DNA of 34,913 nt from Lysobacteraceae bacterium. Lineage in GTDB: Bacteria; Pseudomonadota; Gammaproteobacteria; Xanthomonadales; Rhodanobacteraceae. A model generated the notes under the pieces. The model worked only from the letters and a program-made list of their open reading frames with translations, was not told where the DNA came from and searched no databases. A program made the position numbers and the translations under genes. The DNA is taken from the NCBI GenBank assembly GCA_028871555.1, contig JAGWNA010000032.1, positions 1 through 34,913 of the forward strand, written 5' to 3'. Below are positions 1-8,672 of this stretch, one piece after another. The first letter of the stretch is position 1. Every line of letters starts with the position of its first letter.

Positions 1-345
1 ACAAATTCGGACAGCCGCAGGCTGGCCCCGGAGCGCGTAGCGCGTAGGGGTGAGGCCCAGGATGGGCCGAACAATCCCCGTCGCGCCACGACAACGCGTA
101 CTGCCCGAACGGGGCGTTTTGCGTATCTGGCGGAGAGAGAGGTGGTGGACGAACCCTCTCGGGTTCGACGAATTTGTCCGGAACAAATTCGGACAGCCGC
201 AGGCTGGCCCCGGAGCGCGTAGCGCGTAGGGGTGAGGCCCAGGATGGGCCGAACAATCCCCGTCGCGCCACGACAACGCGTACTGCCCGAACGGGGCGTT
301 TTGCGTATCTGGCGGAGAGAGGTGGTGGACGAACCCTCTCGGGTT
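1..345. repeat. Two-copy direct repeat, about 163 bp, in an intergenic region
   Basis: A unit starting ACAAATTCGGACAGCCGCAG at 1 recurs at 183, an offset of 182. It stays almost identical for about 163 bp and ends in GAACCCTCTCGGGTT. The copies differ by a 2-base deletion in a GAGAGA run. A partial third copy (CGACGAATTTGTC plus GGACAGCCGCAGGCTGGCCC) lies at about 423-466. Each unit contains TGGCGGAGAGA followed by GAACCCTC, which resembles the antisense of a tRNA-Ser acceptor/T arm; that resemblance may be chance. Frames crossing the unit look like repeat translation, not protein families. I see no gene in 1-620. Confidence 0.8.
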
Positions 346-513
346 ACTCGGCACCTCCTGTGCCTCGCCCTTCGGGCCATCGGCTGCGCCGATGTTTGCT
401 CTGGCATCCTGCCTGCGCAGTCGACGAATTTGTCGGGGACACTACGGACAGCCGCAGGCTGGCCCAAACAATTCCCGTCTTTCACGGTAGCGTGAGGCTC
501 GCAAAAGAGCACT

Positions 514-588
514 GTAGGAGCGCACCGTGTGCGCGAACGCCCTTGTGCGAGCGCCGGCAGGTGTTTCGCGCACACGGTGCGCTCCTGC
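514..588. repeat. REP-like inverted repeat, copy 1
   Basis: Two 24-base arms (514-537 and 565-588) starting GTAGGAGCGCACC and ending GGTGCGCTCCTGC are complementary apart from one G-T at the tip. They are separated by 27 bases. This is the first of five copies of the same palindrome in the window, all between genes. It sits just past the 3' end of the minus-strand epimerase gene, where it could fold as a hairpin in the mRNA. Confidence 0.85.
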
Positions 589-620
589 GACAGGCAGGGC
601 CTGCCCGAACGCAGGACACC

Positions 621-1829
621 CTACGCGGCAAACAGCCGCAGCAGCTCGTGGCAGGCGCCCATGGTGTGGTAGTCGGTCTTGCCTGCGGGGCTTTTTTCGT
701 CGTCGATCTTGCGGTTGTCGCGGGTGAGGATGCGGTACCAGGCGCCGTGCCGGTGATCGACGAAATACCGCCAGGCGTAGGCCCAGATCCTTTCGTACCA
801 CGCGTCGTAGCGGGCCAGGTCGGTGCGTGCGTGCAGCAGCGCGGCGGCGGTCAGCGATTCGGCCTGTACCCAGAAATACTTGTCGTCGTCGCAGACGCTG
901 CCGTCCGGGGCGAAGCCGTAGCAGATGCCGCCGTGCGCGCTGTCCCATGCGCGTGCCAGCGCGGTGTCGAACAGGTGCATCGCGGTCGGCAGCAGCCAGT
1001 TTTCCTCACGGCCGCGTTCGGGCAGCAGCGGCTCCAGGATCAGCAGCAGCTTGGCCCATTCGGTCTGGTGGCCGGGCTGGAATCCCCATGGCCGGAACAG
1101 GTGCTTCGGGTCGTCGCGGTGGTAGTTCCAGTCGATGTTCCAGTCGCTGTCGTAATGCTCCCACACCAGCCCGCCGGCCTTGCCGGCCTGGCGGCGCGTG
1201 ATGTGATCGGCGAGCGCGAGCGCCCGTTCGAGGTAGCGCGGCTCGTCGCTGGCCTGGTAGGCGGCCAGCATGGCCTCGCACAGGTGCATGTTGGCGTTCT
1301 GCCCGCGGTAGGCGCTGAAGTGCCAGTCGGGATCGGCCTCGTCGCGGTATAACCCAGCTTCGGCGTCCCAGAAACGTTGCTCCAGCAGCAGCCAGGTTTC
1401 GTCCATCCACGCGGTGGCCTCGGCGATCCCGGCCCGACGTGCGCAGGCATAGGCCAGCAGCACGAAGGCGATGCCGTAGGCGTGGTTGGTGCGGTCCTCG
1501 GGCCGGCCATCGCGGATGGTCCAGGCGTAGCCGCCGCTGCGTGGATCGCGATGCACCTCGCGCAGATAGCGCAGACCGTGCCGCGCGGCGTCGAGATAGT
1601 CGGCGTTGCCGAATTCGATCGCGGCCATCGCGTAGTCGAAGACGAAGCGCGTGCTGCTGACCAGGTGCCGATGGCGGCGATCGTAGATCGTGCCGTCGTC
1701 CTTGAAGTAATGGAAAAAGCCGCCCGCCGGATCGATCGCGCGCGGGTGATAGAACGCCATCGTCTGCGCGATGTGGCCGCGCAGGAACGCGGCTGAGCGG
1801 ACATCGGGCATGGCAGGTACTGCGCTCAT
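621..1829 (-). CDS. AGE-family sugar epimerase/isomerase, probably D-mannose isomerase
   Basis: A 402-aa member of the N-acylglucosamine 2-epimerase (AGE) family, predicted cytoplasmic alpha/alpha-barrel. Family members interconvert aldoses and ketoses or 2-epimers: N-acetylglucosamine/N-acetylmannosamine, cellobiose/glucosylmannose, mannose/fructose. Recognisable segments are RFVFDYAMA, NHAYGIAFVLLAYA, NANMHLCEAMLAAYQAS, WGFQPGHQTEWAKLLL with the conserved His, KYFWVQAESLTAAALL and the C-terminal YHTMGACHELLRL. The start at 1829 (MSAVPAMPD) is preferred because GGAGG lies just upstream; the open frame extends further but without family similarity. It lies 16 bp behind the FucP-type transporter, so the two are probably one operon. 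With a GH92 mannosidase next door, mannose-to-fructose isomerisation is the likeliest activity, but this is inferred from context. Cellobiose or GlcNAc epimerase remain possible. Confidence 0.88.
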   Translation of the reverse strand: MSAVPAMPDVRSAAFLRGHIAQTMAFYHPRAIDPAGGFFHYFKDDGTIYDRRHRHLVSSTRFVFDYAMAAIEFGNADYLDAARHGLRYLREVHRDPRSGGYAWTIRDGRPEDRTNHAYGIAFVLLAYACARRAGIAEATAWMDETWLLLEQRFWDAEAGLYRDEADPDWHFSAYRGQNANMHLCEAMLAAYQASDEPRYLERALALADHITRRQAGKAGGLVWEHYDSDWNIDWNYHRDDPKHLFRPWGFQPGHQTEWAKLLLILEPLLPERGREENWLLPTAMHLFDTALARAWDSAHGGICYGFAPDGSVCDDDKYFWVQAESLTAAALLHARTDLARYDAWYERIWAYAWRYFVDHRHGAWYRILTRDNRKIDDEKSPAGKTDYHTMGACHELLRLFAA

Positions 1830-1845
1830 GCGCGATCCTCCAGTT

Positions 1846-3168
1846 TCAGACGCTCTCTTGCGGGATCGAACGCACCCTGGAGCCGCTGACGCCGTAGAAA
1901 ACGATGTACAGATAGCACAGCAGCGGCAGGGCGAACGCATGCTGCAGGCCGATGTGATCGGCAAGCTTGCCTTGCACCCAGGGAATCAGCGCGCCGCCCA
2001 CGATCGCCATGATCAGCAGGCTGGATGCCTTGCTGGTCATCGGCCCGAGGCGCTCGATGCCGAGCGCGAAGATGGTCGGGAACATGATCGAGTTGAACAG
2101 GCCGATCACGATGATGCTGTACACCGACACATCGCCGCTGCCGAGCATCGTGGTGAGCACCAGCAGCGCATTGATCGCGGCGAAGCCGGCCAGCAACTTG
2201 CGCGGCGACATTCTTGCCATCAGCGCCGAACCGACGAAGCGTCCGACCATCGCGCCGCCCCAGTAAAAGAACACGTAGCGGGCGGCCTGCTGTTCGCTCA
2301 TGTTGCCGATATCGGGCATCGACAGGTAATTGACCATGAAGCTGCCCAGCGACACCTCGGCACCGACGTAGAAGAAGATGGCCAGTACGCCGAACAGCAC
2401 GTGCGGATGGCGCAGCACTTCGACAAAGCCGTGCCGCGCATGGTCGCCCTTGTCGGTGGCTTCGGTCAGGGCCGGCAGGCGGAACAGCCACACGAAGACC
2501 GCCAGCAGGAACAGCACCGCGGCCAGCCCGATGTACGGGAACTGCACCGCCTGCGCCTGCTGGGTGTCGTAGATCAGCCGCTGGGCCGGCGCCAGCGCGG
2601 CCAGTTCGTGCGGGTTCTTGACCACGTTGGAAAGGATCAGCATGCCGCCGAACAGCGGTGCCAGGGTGGTGCCGAACGAGTTCAGCGCCTGCGCCAGGGT
2701 CAGCCGGCTGGAACTGGTTTTCTCCGGGCCCAGCAGCGCCACGTAGGGGTTGGCGGCCACTTGCAGCACGGTGATGCCGGTGGCCAGCACGAACAATGCA
2801 CCGAGGAACGCCGGATAAAGATGCAGGCCCGCCGCGGGCCAGAAGCCCAGTGCGCCGATGCCGGCGATTGCCAGTCCGGCGACGATGCTCTGCTTGTAGC
2901 CCAGTGCGGCCACCAGGCGGCCAGCAGGCATCGCCATCAGGAAGTAGGCGCCGAAGAAAGTGAACTGCACCAGCATCACCTGGGCGTAGCCCAACTGGTA
3001 GATCGATTTGAGGTGCGGGATCAGGATGTCGTTGAGGCTGGTCAGGAAGCCCCAGATGAAGAAGATCGTGGTCAATACACCCAGCGCCATCGGGTAGTAG
3101 GTGTAGCGCTCGTGGCGTTCGCCGGGCAGATCGCGGAGCAGTGGTTGCGGGGGAGTGGCGAGGGCCAT
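1846..3168 (-). CDS. FucP-type MFS sugar:proton symporter
   Basis: A 440-aa inner-membrane transporter of the major facilitator superfamily, in the fucose/glucose/galactose permease (FucP/GluP) branch. The first helix carries the FFIWGFLTSLNDILIPHLK signature, followed by LVQFTFFGAYFLMAMPAGRL and a YKQSIVAGL loop. About twelve hydrophobic helices are visible, with a charged loop near the middle (LTEATDKGDHARHG). The start is at 3168, with a weak ribosome site. It is the first gene of a two-gene minus-strand operon with the AGE-family gene, and it is divergent from the mannosidase across 151 bp containing a LacI-type operator. It probably imports the sugar released by the mannosidase. The substrate (mannose, fucose or another hexose) cannot be read from sequence alone. 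Confidence 0.9.
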   Translation of the reverse strand: MALATPPQPLLRDLPGERHERYTYYPMALGVLTTIFFIWGFLTSLNDILIPHLKSIYQLGYAQVMLVQFTFFGAYFLMAMPAGRLVAALGYKQSIVAGLAIAGIGALGFWPAAGLHLYPAFLGALFVLATGITVLQVAANPYVALLGPEKTSSSRLTLAQALNSFGTTLAPLFGGMLILSNVVKNPHELAALAPAQRLIYDTQQAQAVQFPYIGLAAVLFLLAVFVWLFRLPALTEATDKGDHARHGFVEVLRHPHVLFGVLAIFFYVGAEVSLGSFMVNYLSMPDIGNMSEQQAARYVFFYWGGAMVGRFVGSALMARMSPRKLLAGFAAINALLVLTTMLGSGDVSVYSIIVIGLFNSIMFPTIFALGIERLGPMTSKASSLLIMAIVGGALIPWVQGKLADHIGLQHAFALPLLCYLYIVFYGVSGSRVRSIPQESV

Positions 3169-3223
3169 TGGATATTTTCCGTTGTCGGTGGTTGCCGGCC
3201 TCTCAGTGCCGCTTGTCGCGCAA

Positions 3224-3237
3224 TGTAACCGTTTCCA
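3224..3237. promoter_or_regulatory. LacI-family operator candidate
   Basis: The 14-bp sequence TGTAACCGTTTCCA fits the LacI/PurR/CcpA-type pseudo-palindrome TGNAANCGNTTNCA with the central CG. It lies in the 151-bp divergent region between the transporter and the mannosidase, where one repressor could control both directions. No lacI-type gene is in the window, so the regulator must be encoded elsewhere. Confidence 0.55.
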
Positions 3238-3319
3238 TGGATCGACCCATCGCGCGCTGCAGCATGTGCGGCAGTAGTGCTACCGTCCGCTTCTTGCCAT
3301 CAATGAGGCGACATGGCCG

Positions 3320-5671
3320 ATGCACGGACCGAGACCGCTGTTCCTGCCCCTGCTGCTGGCACTCGCGGCGATGCTCTGCGGTCCGGCCAGCGCGGTCGGC
3401 GTTGCCGCGGCCACCGAAAAGGGTTACGCGGCGCAGGTCGATCCGCGCATCGGCACCGGTGGCGACGGGCACACTTTTCCCGGCGCCACGGTGCCGTTCG
3501 GGATGATCCAGCTGTCGCCCGACACGGCGATGCCGGATTTCCGGCATGCCTACAAATGGGCGGCCGGCTACCAGTACGGCGACTCCAGCATCATGGGCTT
3601 CTCGCATACGCATTTTTCCGGTTCCGGCCATTCGGATCTGGGCGACGTGCTGGTGATGCCGATCAGCGGCGCGGTGAAGCTCGATCCGGGCGATCCGGCC
3701 AAGCCCGGCAGCGGCTACCGCTCGCGCTTCAGCCACGCCAGCGAAGTGGAGCAGCCCGGCTATTACGCCGTGACGCTGAGCGATTACGGGATACGTGCGG
3801 AGCTTGTCGCCGGGCGCCGGGTCGGCTGGCATCGCTATACGTTCCCGGCCGGCCGGCCGGCGCATCTGCTGCTGGACTTGCGCCCGAGCATCTACGACTA
3901 CCCCGGCAAGGTGCTGTGGGCCAGGCTGCGCGTGCATCCCGACGGCACGGTTGCCGGCTGCCGCGAAACGCGCGGCTGGGCGCCGGGTCGCGTGCTCTGC
4001 TTCGCCATGCGTTTCTCGCAGCCGATGACCTCGCGCCAGTTGTACGACCGTGAGACCGGTGTCCTCTACAAGGGCTTCAACGGGCCGGGCAACCGGCCGC
4101 AGGACCGCGACGCGCAGAACGGCCGCGCGCTGGTCGGGGTGTTCGATTTCGGCGTGCTCAAGCAGCCGCTGGAAGTGAAGGTGGCGATCTCGCCGGTGAG
4201 CGAGGCGAACGCGCTGGCGAATCTCGATCAGGATGGCCAGGGCTGGGATTTCGACGCCCGCCGTGCCGAGGCCGCCGCGGCATGGAACCGGGCGCTGGCG
4301 GTGATCGACGTCGACGCGCCGAAGGCGGCCCGCACGATGTTCTATACCGCGCTGTACCACGCGATGCTGTCGCCGACGCTCGACATGGACGTCAATGGCG
4401 ACTATCGCGGCCCGGATCACGCGGTGCACCGGGCGCAGGGCTTCGAGTTCTATTCGACCTGGTCGCTGTGGGATGTGTATCGCGCGCAGCAGCCGCTGAT
4501 GGTGCTGCTGCATCCCGAGCGCAGCGTGGATTTCATCCGTTCGCTGATCGCCGCGGGCCAGGCCAGTCCGTTCGGCATCCTGCCGGTGTGGGCCTACCAG
4601 GGGCTGGAGACGTGGACCATGATCGGCTACCACGCGGTGCCGGTGATCGCCGATGCGTACGTCAAGGGCGTGCGCGGGTTCGATGCCGAGGCGGCGATGC
4701 GCTTGATGGTCGCCAGCGCCAGCTACGGGCCGTACGGCGATCTGGCCGACTACATGAAGCTCGGTTATGTGCCGATCGACAAGGAGCCGGAGGGCGCCTC
4801 CAAGACACTGGAATACGCCTACGACGACTGGTCGCTGGCGCAGATGGCCAGGGCGATGGGCAAGCGCGGCATCGCCGCGCGATTCGACAGGCGCGCCGGC
4901 AACTGGCGTCGTGCCTGGGACCGGAAAACCGGCTTCATGCGGGCGCGGCTGAGCAACGGCCGGTTCCGCGAGCCGTTCGACCCGACCTTCGCCGGCTACG
5001 GCAGCGATTACACCGAAGGCAATGCCTGGCAGTACTCGTGGTACGTGCCGCAGGATGTGGCCGGACTGATCGCGGCGATGGGCGGCGATGCGAGGTTCGT
5101 CGCCAGGCTCGATCGGCTGTTCGACGCGAAAGTCGACCCTGCGCTGTTCAAGAATGTCGAGGACATCACCGGGCTGATCGGCTGGTACGCGCACGGCAAC
5201 GAGCCCAGCCACCACGTCGCCTATCTGTACGACTACGCCGGCGCGCCGTGGAAGACGCAAGCCAGGTTGAAGCAGATCATGGACAGCCAGTACGCGCCGC
5301 GCCCCGATGGTCTGAGCGGCAATGACGATCTGGGCCAGATGTCGGCGTGGTACGTGTTCACCGCGCTGGGTTTCTATCCGGTGGCGCCGGGCAGCGACGA
5401 GTACGTGATCGGCCGGCCGTTCGTGGCGCGCGCCGCGATTCATCTGGGCAACGGGCACACCTTCACCGTGAGTGCGGCGCCGCTGGACGACGCGCACCCG
5501 TATGTGGGTGCGGTCACGCTCGATGGCCGGCCGCTGCATCGCACGTACCTGCACCACGGCGAAATCCTCGCCGGGGGCGAACTGCATTTCAGCATGCAGG
5601 CGGTGCCGAACAGGAGATGGGGGCGCGCGGTAGACGCGCGGCCCGCTGCGATGAGCGCCTACGGCAGGTGA
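3320..5671 (+). CDS. Secreted GH92 alpha-mannosidase
   Basis: A 783-aa glycoside hydrolase family 92 enzyme. The family is Ca-dependent and inverting, usually an exo-alpha-1,2-mannosidase acting on N-glycans or mannans. Residues 1-26 form a signal peptide (LFLPLLLALAAMLCGPASA), so the enzyme is exported. Family signatures run in order: VDPRIGTGGDGHTFPGATVP, GFSHTHFSGSG, WSLWDVYRAQQPL, GNEPSHHVAYLYDYAGAPWK with the presumed catalytic-acid Glu at 628, and GNDDLGQMSAWYVF with Asp 669/670. Length and motif order are those of a complete family member. The start at 3320 follows a GAGGCG ribosome site. It is divergent from the sugar transporter and epimerase, which fits a scheme of cutting mannosides outside, importing mannose and isomerising it. 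It converges on kynU with only 18 bp between them. Confidence 0.95.
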   Translation: MHGPRPLFLPLLLALAAMLCGPASAVGVAAATEKGYAAQVDPRIGTGGDGHTFPGATVPFGMIQLSPDTAMPDFRHAYKWAAGYQYGDSSIMGFSHTHFSGSGHSDLGDVLVMPISGAVKLDPGDPAKPGSGYRSRFSHASEVEQPGYYAVTLSDYGIRAELVAGRRVGWHRYTFPAGRPAHLLLDLRPSIYDYPGKVLWARLRVHPDGTVAGCRETRGWAPGRVLCFAMRFSQPMTSRQLYDRETGVLYKGFNGPGNRPQDRDAQNGRALVGVFDFGVLKQPLEVKVAISPVSEANALANLDQDGQGWDFDARRAEAAAAWNRALAVIDVDAPKAARTMFYTALYHAMLSPTLDMDVNGDYRGPDHAVHRAQGFEFYSTWSLWDVYRAQQPLMVLLHPERSVDFIRSLIAAGQASPFGILPVWAYQGLETWTMIGYHAVPVIADAYVKGVRGFDAEAAMRLMVASASYGPYGDLADYMKLGYVPIDKEPEGASKTLEYAYDDWSLAQMARAMGKRGIAARFDRRAGNWRRAWDRKTGFMRARLSNGRFREPFDPTFAGYGSDYTEGNAWQYSWYVPQDVAGLIAAMGGDARFVARLDRLFDAKVDPALFKNVEDITGLIGWYAHGNEPSHHVAYLYDYAGAPWKTQARLKQIMDSQYAPRPDGLSGNDDLGQMSAWYVFTALGFYPVAPGSDEYVIGRPFVARAAIHLGNGHTFTVSAAPLDDAHPYVGAVTLDGRPLHRTYLHHGEILAGGELHFSMQAVPNRRWGRAVDARPAAMSAYGR

Positions 5672-5689
5672 GCGCGCCAACCTGTTCGA

Positions 5690-6988
5690 TCAGCCGATGC
5701 GCTGCCACGCCTGCACCGCATGGGCGAACGCCAGGCAATCGGCAAAGCGGTTGTACAGCGGCACCGGCGAGATGCGGATGACGTCCGGCTCGCGCCAGTC
5801 GCCGATGATGCCTTGCTGCAGCAGGTACTCGAACAAGGCGCGGCCGCGTTCGCGTCCGCCGGCGACGCGCAGCGACAGTTGCGCACCCCGGCGCGCGGGA
5901 TCGGCCGGAGTGACCACTTCCAGCGTGCCGGTCAACTGGCTGCGCACCAGCCATTCCAGGTAGCCGGTTAGCTGCAGCGACTTCGCGCGCAGCCGCGGCA
6001 TGCCGGCGCGGCGGAAGATTTCCAGCGACACGCGCAGCGGCGCCAGTGCCAGGATCGGCGGGTTGGACAGCTGCCAGCCGTCCGCGCCGGGCGTGGGCAC
6101 GAACTGGGGGCCCATCTGGAAGCGCGTGACCTTGTCATGCCCCCACCAGCCGGCGAAGCGCGGCAGCACGGCACGGGCATGGCGTTCGTGCACGAACGCG
6201 CCGCCGATGGCCCCGGGACCGCCGTTGAGGTATTTGTAGCTGCACCAGATCGCGAAATCCGCGCCGCTGTCGTGCAGTTGCAACGGCAGGTTGCCGACCG
6301 CGTGGGCGAGGTCGAAACCCACCTTGCAGCCGTGCCGGTGCGCCAGTTCGGCGATCGCCTTGAGATCGAACGCCTGGCCGTTGCGGTATTGCACGCCAGG
6401 CAGCATCACCAGGGCGATGCGCGAGCCGTGTTCGGCCAGTACTTGCCCGATCGCCTGCAGGGATATCGCGCCGTTCGGTTCGTCGGCCGCAAGCTCGATC
6501 AGGGCATCGGCGGGATCGAAACCGTGGAAGCGGATCTGCGATTCCACCGCGTAGCGGTCGGTGGGAAACGCGCCGGCCTCGACCAGGATCGCCGGGCGCT
6601 CGGCGCTGGGGCGATAGAAGCTCACCATCATCAGGTGCAGGTTCACGCCCAGCGTGTTCATCACCACCACTTCGGACGGTTGCGCGCCGACGATGGCGGC
6701 GAGGTCGTCGCGCAGGAACTCGTGGTAGTCCATCCACGGCAGGCGTCCCTTGAAATGGCCTTCCACCCCCAGTTCGCCCCAGTAGTCCAGCTCCGCGTTG
6801 ACCGCTTCGCGAACGGCCCGTGGCTGCAGGCCCAGCGAATTGCCGCAGAAGTACACGCTGTCGACCGGCACGCCGTCGCGGCCACGGTGCGGCGGAATCA
6901 GGAACTTGTCGCGGAACAAGCGCAGCGGATCGGCGGCATCGCGGGCATGGGCCCAGTCGGTGGTGGCCTGGTAGTCGAGTATTGCCAT
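5690..6988 (-). CDS. kynU: Kynureninase
   Basis: A 432-aa PLP enzyme of the kynureninase family (fold type I) that cleaves L-kynurenine or 3-hydroxykynurenine to (3-hydroxy)anthranilate and alanine. Visible signatures are VYFCGNSLGLQP near residue 46, the MNTLGVNLHLMM segment, the cofactor-binding VGFDLAHAVGN (223-233), and WCSYKYLNGGPGAIGG with the Schiff-base lysine at K252. It is complete and of normal length. It lies downstream of the decarboxylase gene (7638-8672) and the small secreted protein on the same strand, but a 28-bp inverted repeat (7031-7111) sits between it and them, so it may be transcribed separately or be subject to attenuation. With the decarboxylase it indicates the kynurenine route of tryptophan degradation. 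The other pathway enzymes are not in the window. Confidence 0.96.
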   Translation of the reverse strand: MAILDYQATTDWAHARDAADPLRLFRDKFLIPPHRGRDGVPVDSVYFCGNSLGLQPRAVREAVNAELDYWGELGVEGHFKGRLPWMDYHEFLRDDLAAIVGAQPSEVVVMNTLGVNLHLMMVSFYRPSAERPAILVEAGAFPTDRYAVESQIRFHGFDPADALIELAADEPNGAISLQAIGQVLAEHGSRIALVMLPGVQYRNGQAFDLKAIAELAHRHGCKVGFDLAHAVGNLPLQLHDSGADFAIWCSYKYLNGGPGAIGGAFVHERHARAVLPRFAGWWGHDKVTRFQMGPQFVPTPGADGWQLSNPPILALAPLRVSLEIFRRAGMPRLRAKSLQLTGYLEWLVRSQLTGTLEVVTPADPARRGAQLSLRVAGGRERGRALFEYLLQQGIIGDWREPDVIRISPVPLYNRFADCLAFAHAVQAWQRIG

Positions 6989-7030
6989 GATAAGGGGACC
7001 GCTTCGTGTGAGGGCAGCTCTGGCGGAAGA

Positions 7031-7111
7031 CCGTAGGAGCGCACCCTGTGCGCGAAAGTTCTTGTCACGACCACTGCAAAGAGCTTTCGCGCACAGGGTG
7101 CGCTCCTACGG
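7031..7111. repeat. REP-like inverted repeat, copy 2
   Basis: A perfect 28-bp inverted repeat: arms 7031-7058 and 7084-7111 around GTAGGAGCGCACCCTGTGCG, with a 25-base centre. It lies between the 3' end of the secreted-protein gene and the kynU start. In mRNA it would form a strong stem that could stabilise the upstream message or limit read-through. Confidence 0.9.
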
Positions 7112-7119
7112 TTGCTTGG

Positions 7120-7641
7120 CTATTTCAGCTGTGCGGCGATCGCCTGGCAGCCCTTGTCGAACGCGGTTTGCCACGCGTCGCCGGCCTGGCTCAGCATGGG
7201 ACGCATGCAGCGCAGCTGGATTGCCTGGCCGTTCTTGAGCCAATAGCGTTCGCTGTAACTGAACCGCACACCGTTTTCCTTCGCCGTGTAGGTCTCGCTG
7301 TTCGGGCTGGGCACCACTGCGGCAGCCTTGTAGCCGGGCAACGCCAGGGCTTTGGCGGTGGCTTCGGCCATGTATTGATTGAAGCTGTTGACGTCGGCGA
7401 CCTGTTTCACGGTCACGGTGACGCGGGCCAGGCTGTTTTTTCCCGTGGGCGAAGGATCGGGCACCTGGAACACGCGCACTTCCGGATCGCCCTGGGTTTC
7501 CATGATGTCGAGCCAGTTGTCCGGCGTGCTGAAGTTGACGCTGCCGTGGGCCATGCTGACGTCGGTGGCGTGGGCCGCGCCGGCCAGCAGCAGAGTGGTG
7601 GCCAGGACGGCGGTCGAAACGGTGCTGGTCAGCAAGCTCAT
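7120..7641 (-). CDS. Small secreted protein of unknown function
   Basis: 173 aa. The N-terminus MSLLTSTVSTAVLATTLLLAGAAHATD is a clear signal peptide with AHA before the likely cleavage site. The mature part (about 147 aa) has the look of a small periplasmic alpha/beta domain (FSTPDNWLDIMETQGDPEVRVFQV, VRFSYSERYWLKNGQAIQLRCMRP) and contains two cysteines. I do not recognise a named family. The start at 7641 has a GAGGAA ribosome site and overlaps the stop codon of the decarboxylase gene by 4 bp (ATGA), which implies translational coupling. An upstream in-frame start at 7698 would put residues in front of the signal peptide and is rejected. Its link to kynurenine breakdown is positional only. 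Confidence 0.8.
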   Translation of the reverse strand: MSLLTSTVSTAVLATTLLLAGAAHATDVSMAHGSVNFSTPDNWLDIMETQGDPEVRVFQVPDPSPTGKNSLARVTVTVKQVADVNSFNQYMAEATAKALALPGYKAAAVVPSPNSETYTAKENGVRFSYSERYWLKNGQAIQLRCMRPMLSQAGDAWQTAFDKGCQAIAAQLK

Positions 7642-8672
7642 GTTGATTCCTCGAAGCTGATGTCGGGTGTGAAGCGATGCCTGGGCAGTCCCAGCCATTC
7701 CAGCGCGGTGCCGTGGAACAGTCGGGCACGATCGGCGTTGCCCAGTTCCAGTGCCTCGATGCCGCTGCCGGGTTGCTGCTCCCCCAGCGGGAAAGGATAG
7801 TCGGTACCGAGCATCACCTGCCGGATCCCCGTCACATCCAGCAGATAGCGCAGCGCCTTCTGGTCATGTACGCAGGAGTCGAAATAGAAACGCTTGAGGT
7901 AGTCGCGCGGGTTGCGCGGGTTGTCGGTGGCGACCAGATCCGGCCGCATGCGGAAGCCGTGCTCGATGCGGCCGATCGTCGCCGGGAAGCTGCCGCCGCC
8001 ATGGGCCAGCATCACGCGCAGTTTCGGCAGCCGCTCCAGCACGCCGCCGAATGCCAGGCAGCAGGCCGCGCGGGTCTGCTCCGCCGGCATGCCGACCAGC
8101 CACGGCATCCAGTACTTGGGCATGCTCGCGGCGCCCATCATGTCCCAGGGATGCACCAGCACGGCAGCGCCCAGGTCGGCGGCCGCCTCGAAGAACGCAA
8201 ACAGCTCCGGCGCATCCAGATTCCACTCGCCGCAATGCGAGCCGATCTGCACACCCTGCAGACCCAACTCGTCGATGCAGCGCTCCAGCTCGAGGACCGC
8301 CAGCCGCGGCGCCTGCAGCGGCACCGTGCCGATGCCTGCGTAGTGACGCGGGTAGTCGCGGCACAATCCGGCCATGTGATCGTTCAGATGGCGATGCAGC
8401 TCCAGTGCCCGATGGCCCGGCGCCCAGTACGAAAGCAGCACCGGCACGGTGGAGATCACCTGCACGTCGACGCCGAAACGGGCGTAGTCGTCGATGCGGT
8501 GCTGCGGGTCGAACGCCGAATCCCAGACTTCGCGGAAGAACTTGCCATCCTTGTAGATGCGATGACGATCCCCGGTATGCGTCATCACCGGGAAGCGGTC
8601 GTCGCCGTACCGGGCGGCGAGGTTCGGCCAGTCGCGGGGCAGGATGTGCGCGTGCGAATCGATTTTCAGCAT
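7638..8672 (-). CDS. 2-amino-3-carboxymuconate-6-semialdehyde decarboxylase (ACMSD)
   Basis: A 344-aa amidohydrolase-superfamily decarboxylase. It converts aminocarboxymuconate semialdehyde, made from 3-hydroxyanthranilate, to 2-aminomuconate semialdehyde, which diverts carbon away from quinolinate and NAD. The zinc ligands expected for the family are visible: H7-x-H9 in IDSHAHILP, H174 in VLVHPWDM, H224 in MLAHGGG and D291 in LGTDYPF. Arg47 (FFREVWD) and Arg235 (IGRIEHGF) match the substrate-carboxylate arginines of the Pseudomonas enzyme. The length is normal. It is the first gene of a coupled pair with the secreted protein, and kynU follows. Placed with kynureninase, the assignment as ACMSD rather than another amidohydrolase decarboxylase is well supported. 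Confidence 0.92.
   Translation of the reverse strand: MLKIDSHAHILPRDWPNLAARYGDDRFPVMTHTGDRHRIYKDGKFFREVWDSAFDPQHRIDDYARFGVDVQVISTVPVLLSYWAPGHRALELHRHLNDHMAGLCRDYPRHYAGIGTVPLQAPRLAVLELERCIDELGLQGVQIGSHCGEWNLDAPELFAFFEAAADLGAAVLVHPWDMMGAASMPKYWMPWLVGMPAEQTRAACCLAFGGVLERLPKLRVMLAHGGGSFPATIGRIEHGFRMRPDLVATDNPRNPRDYLKRFYFDSCVHDQKALRYLLDVTGIRQVMLGTDYPFPLGEQQPGSGIEALELGNADRARLFHGTALEWLGLPRHRFTPDISFEEST

Noticed and set aside
1771..3228. 485-aa plus-strand open frame
   Set aside because: Antisense shadow of the FucP-type transporter, full of Gln/His/Arg/Asp.
3203..5680. 825-aa minus-strand open frame
   Set aside because: Antisense shadow of the GH92 gene; no family similarity and a typical shadow composition.
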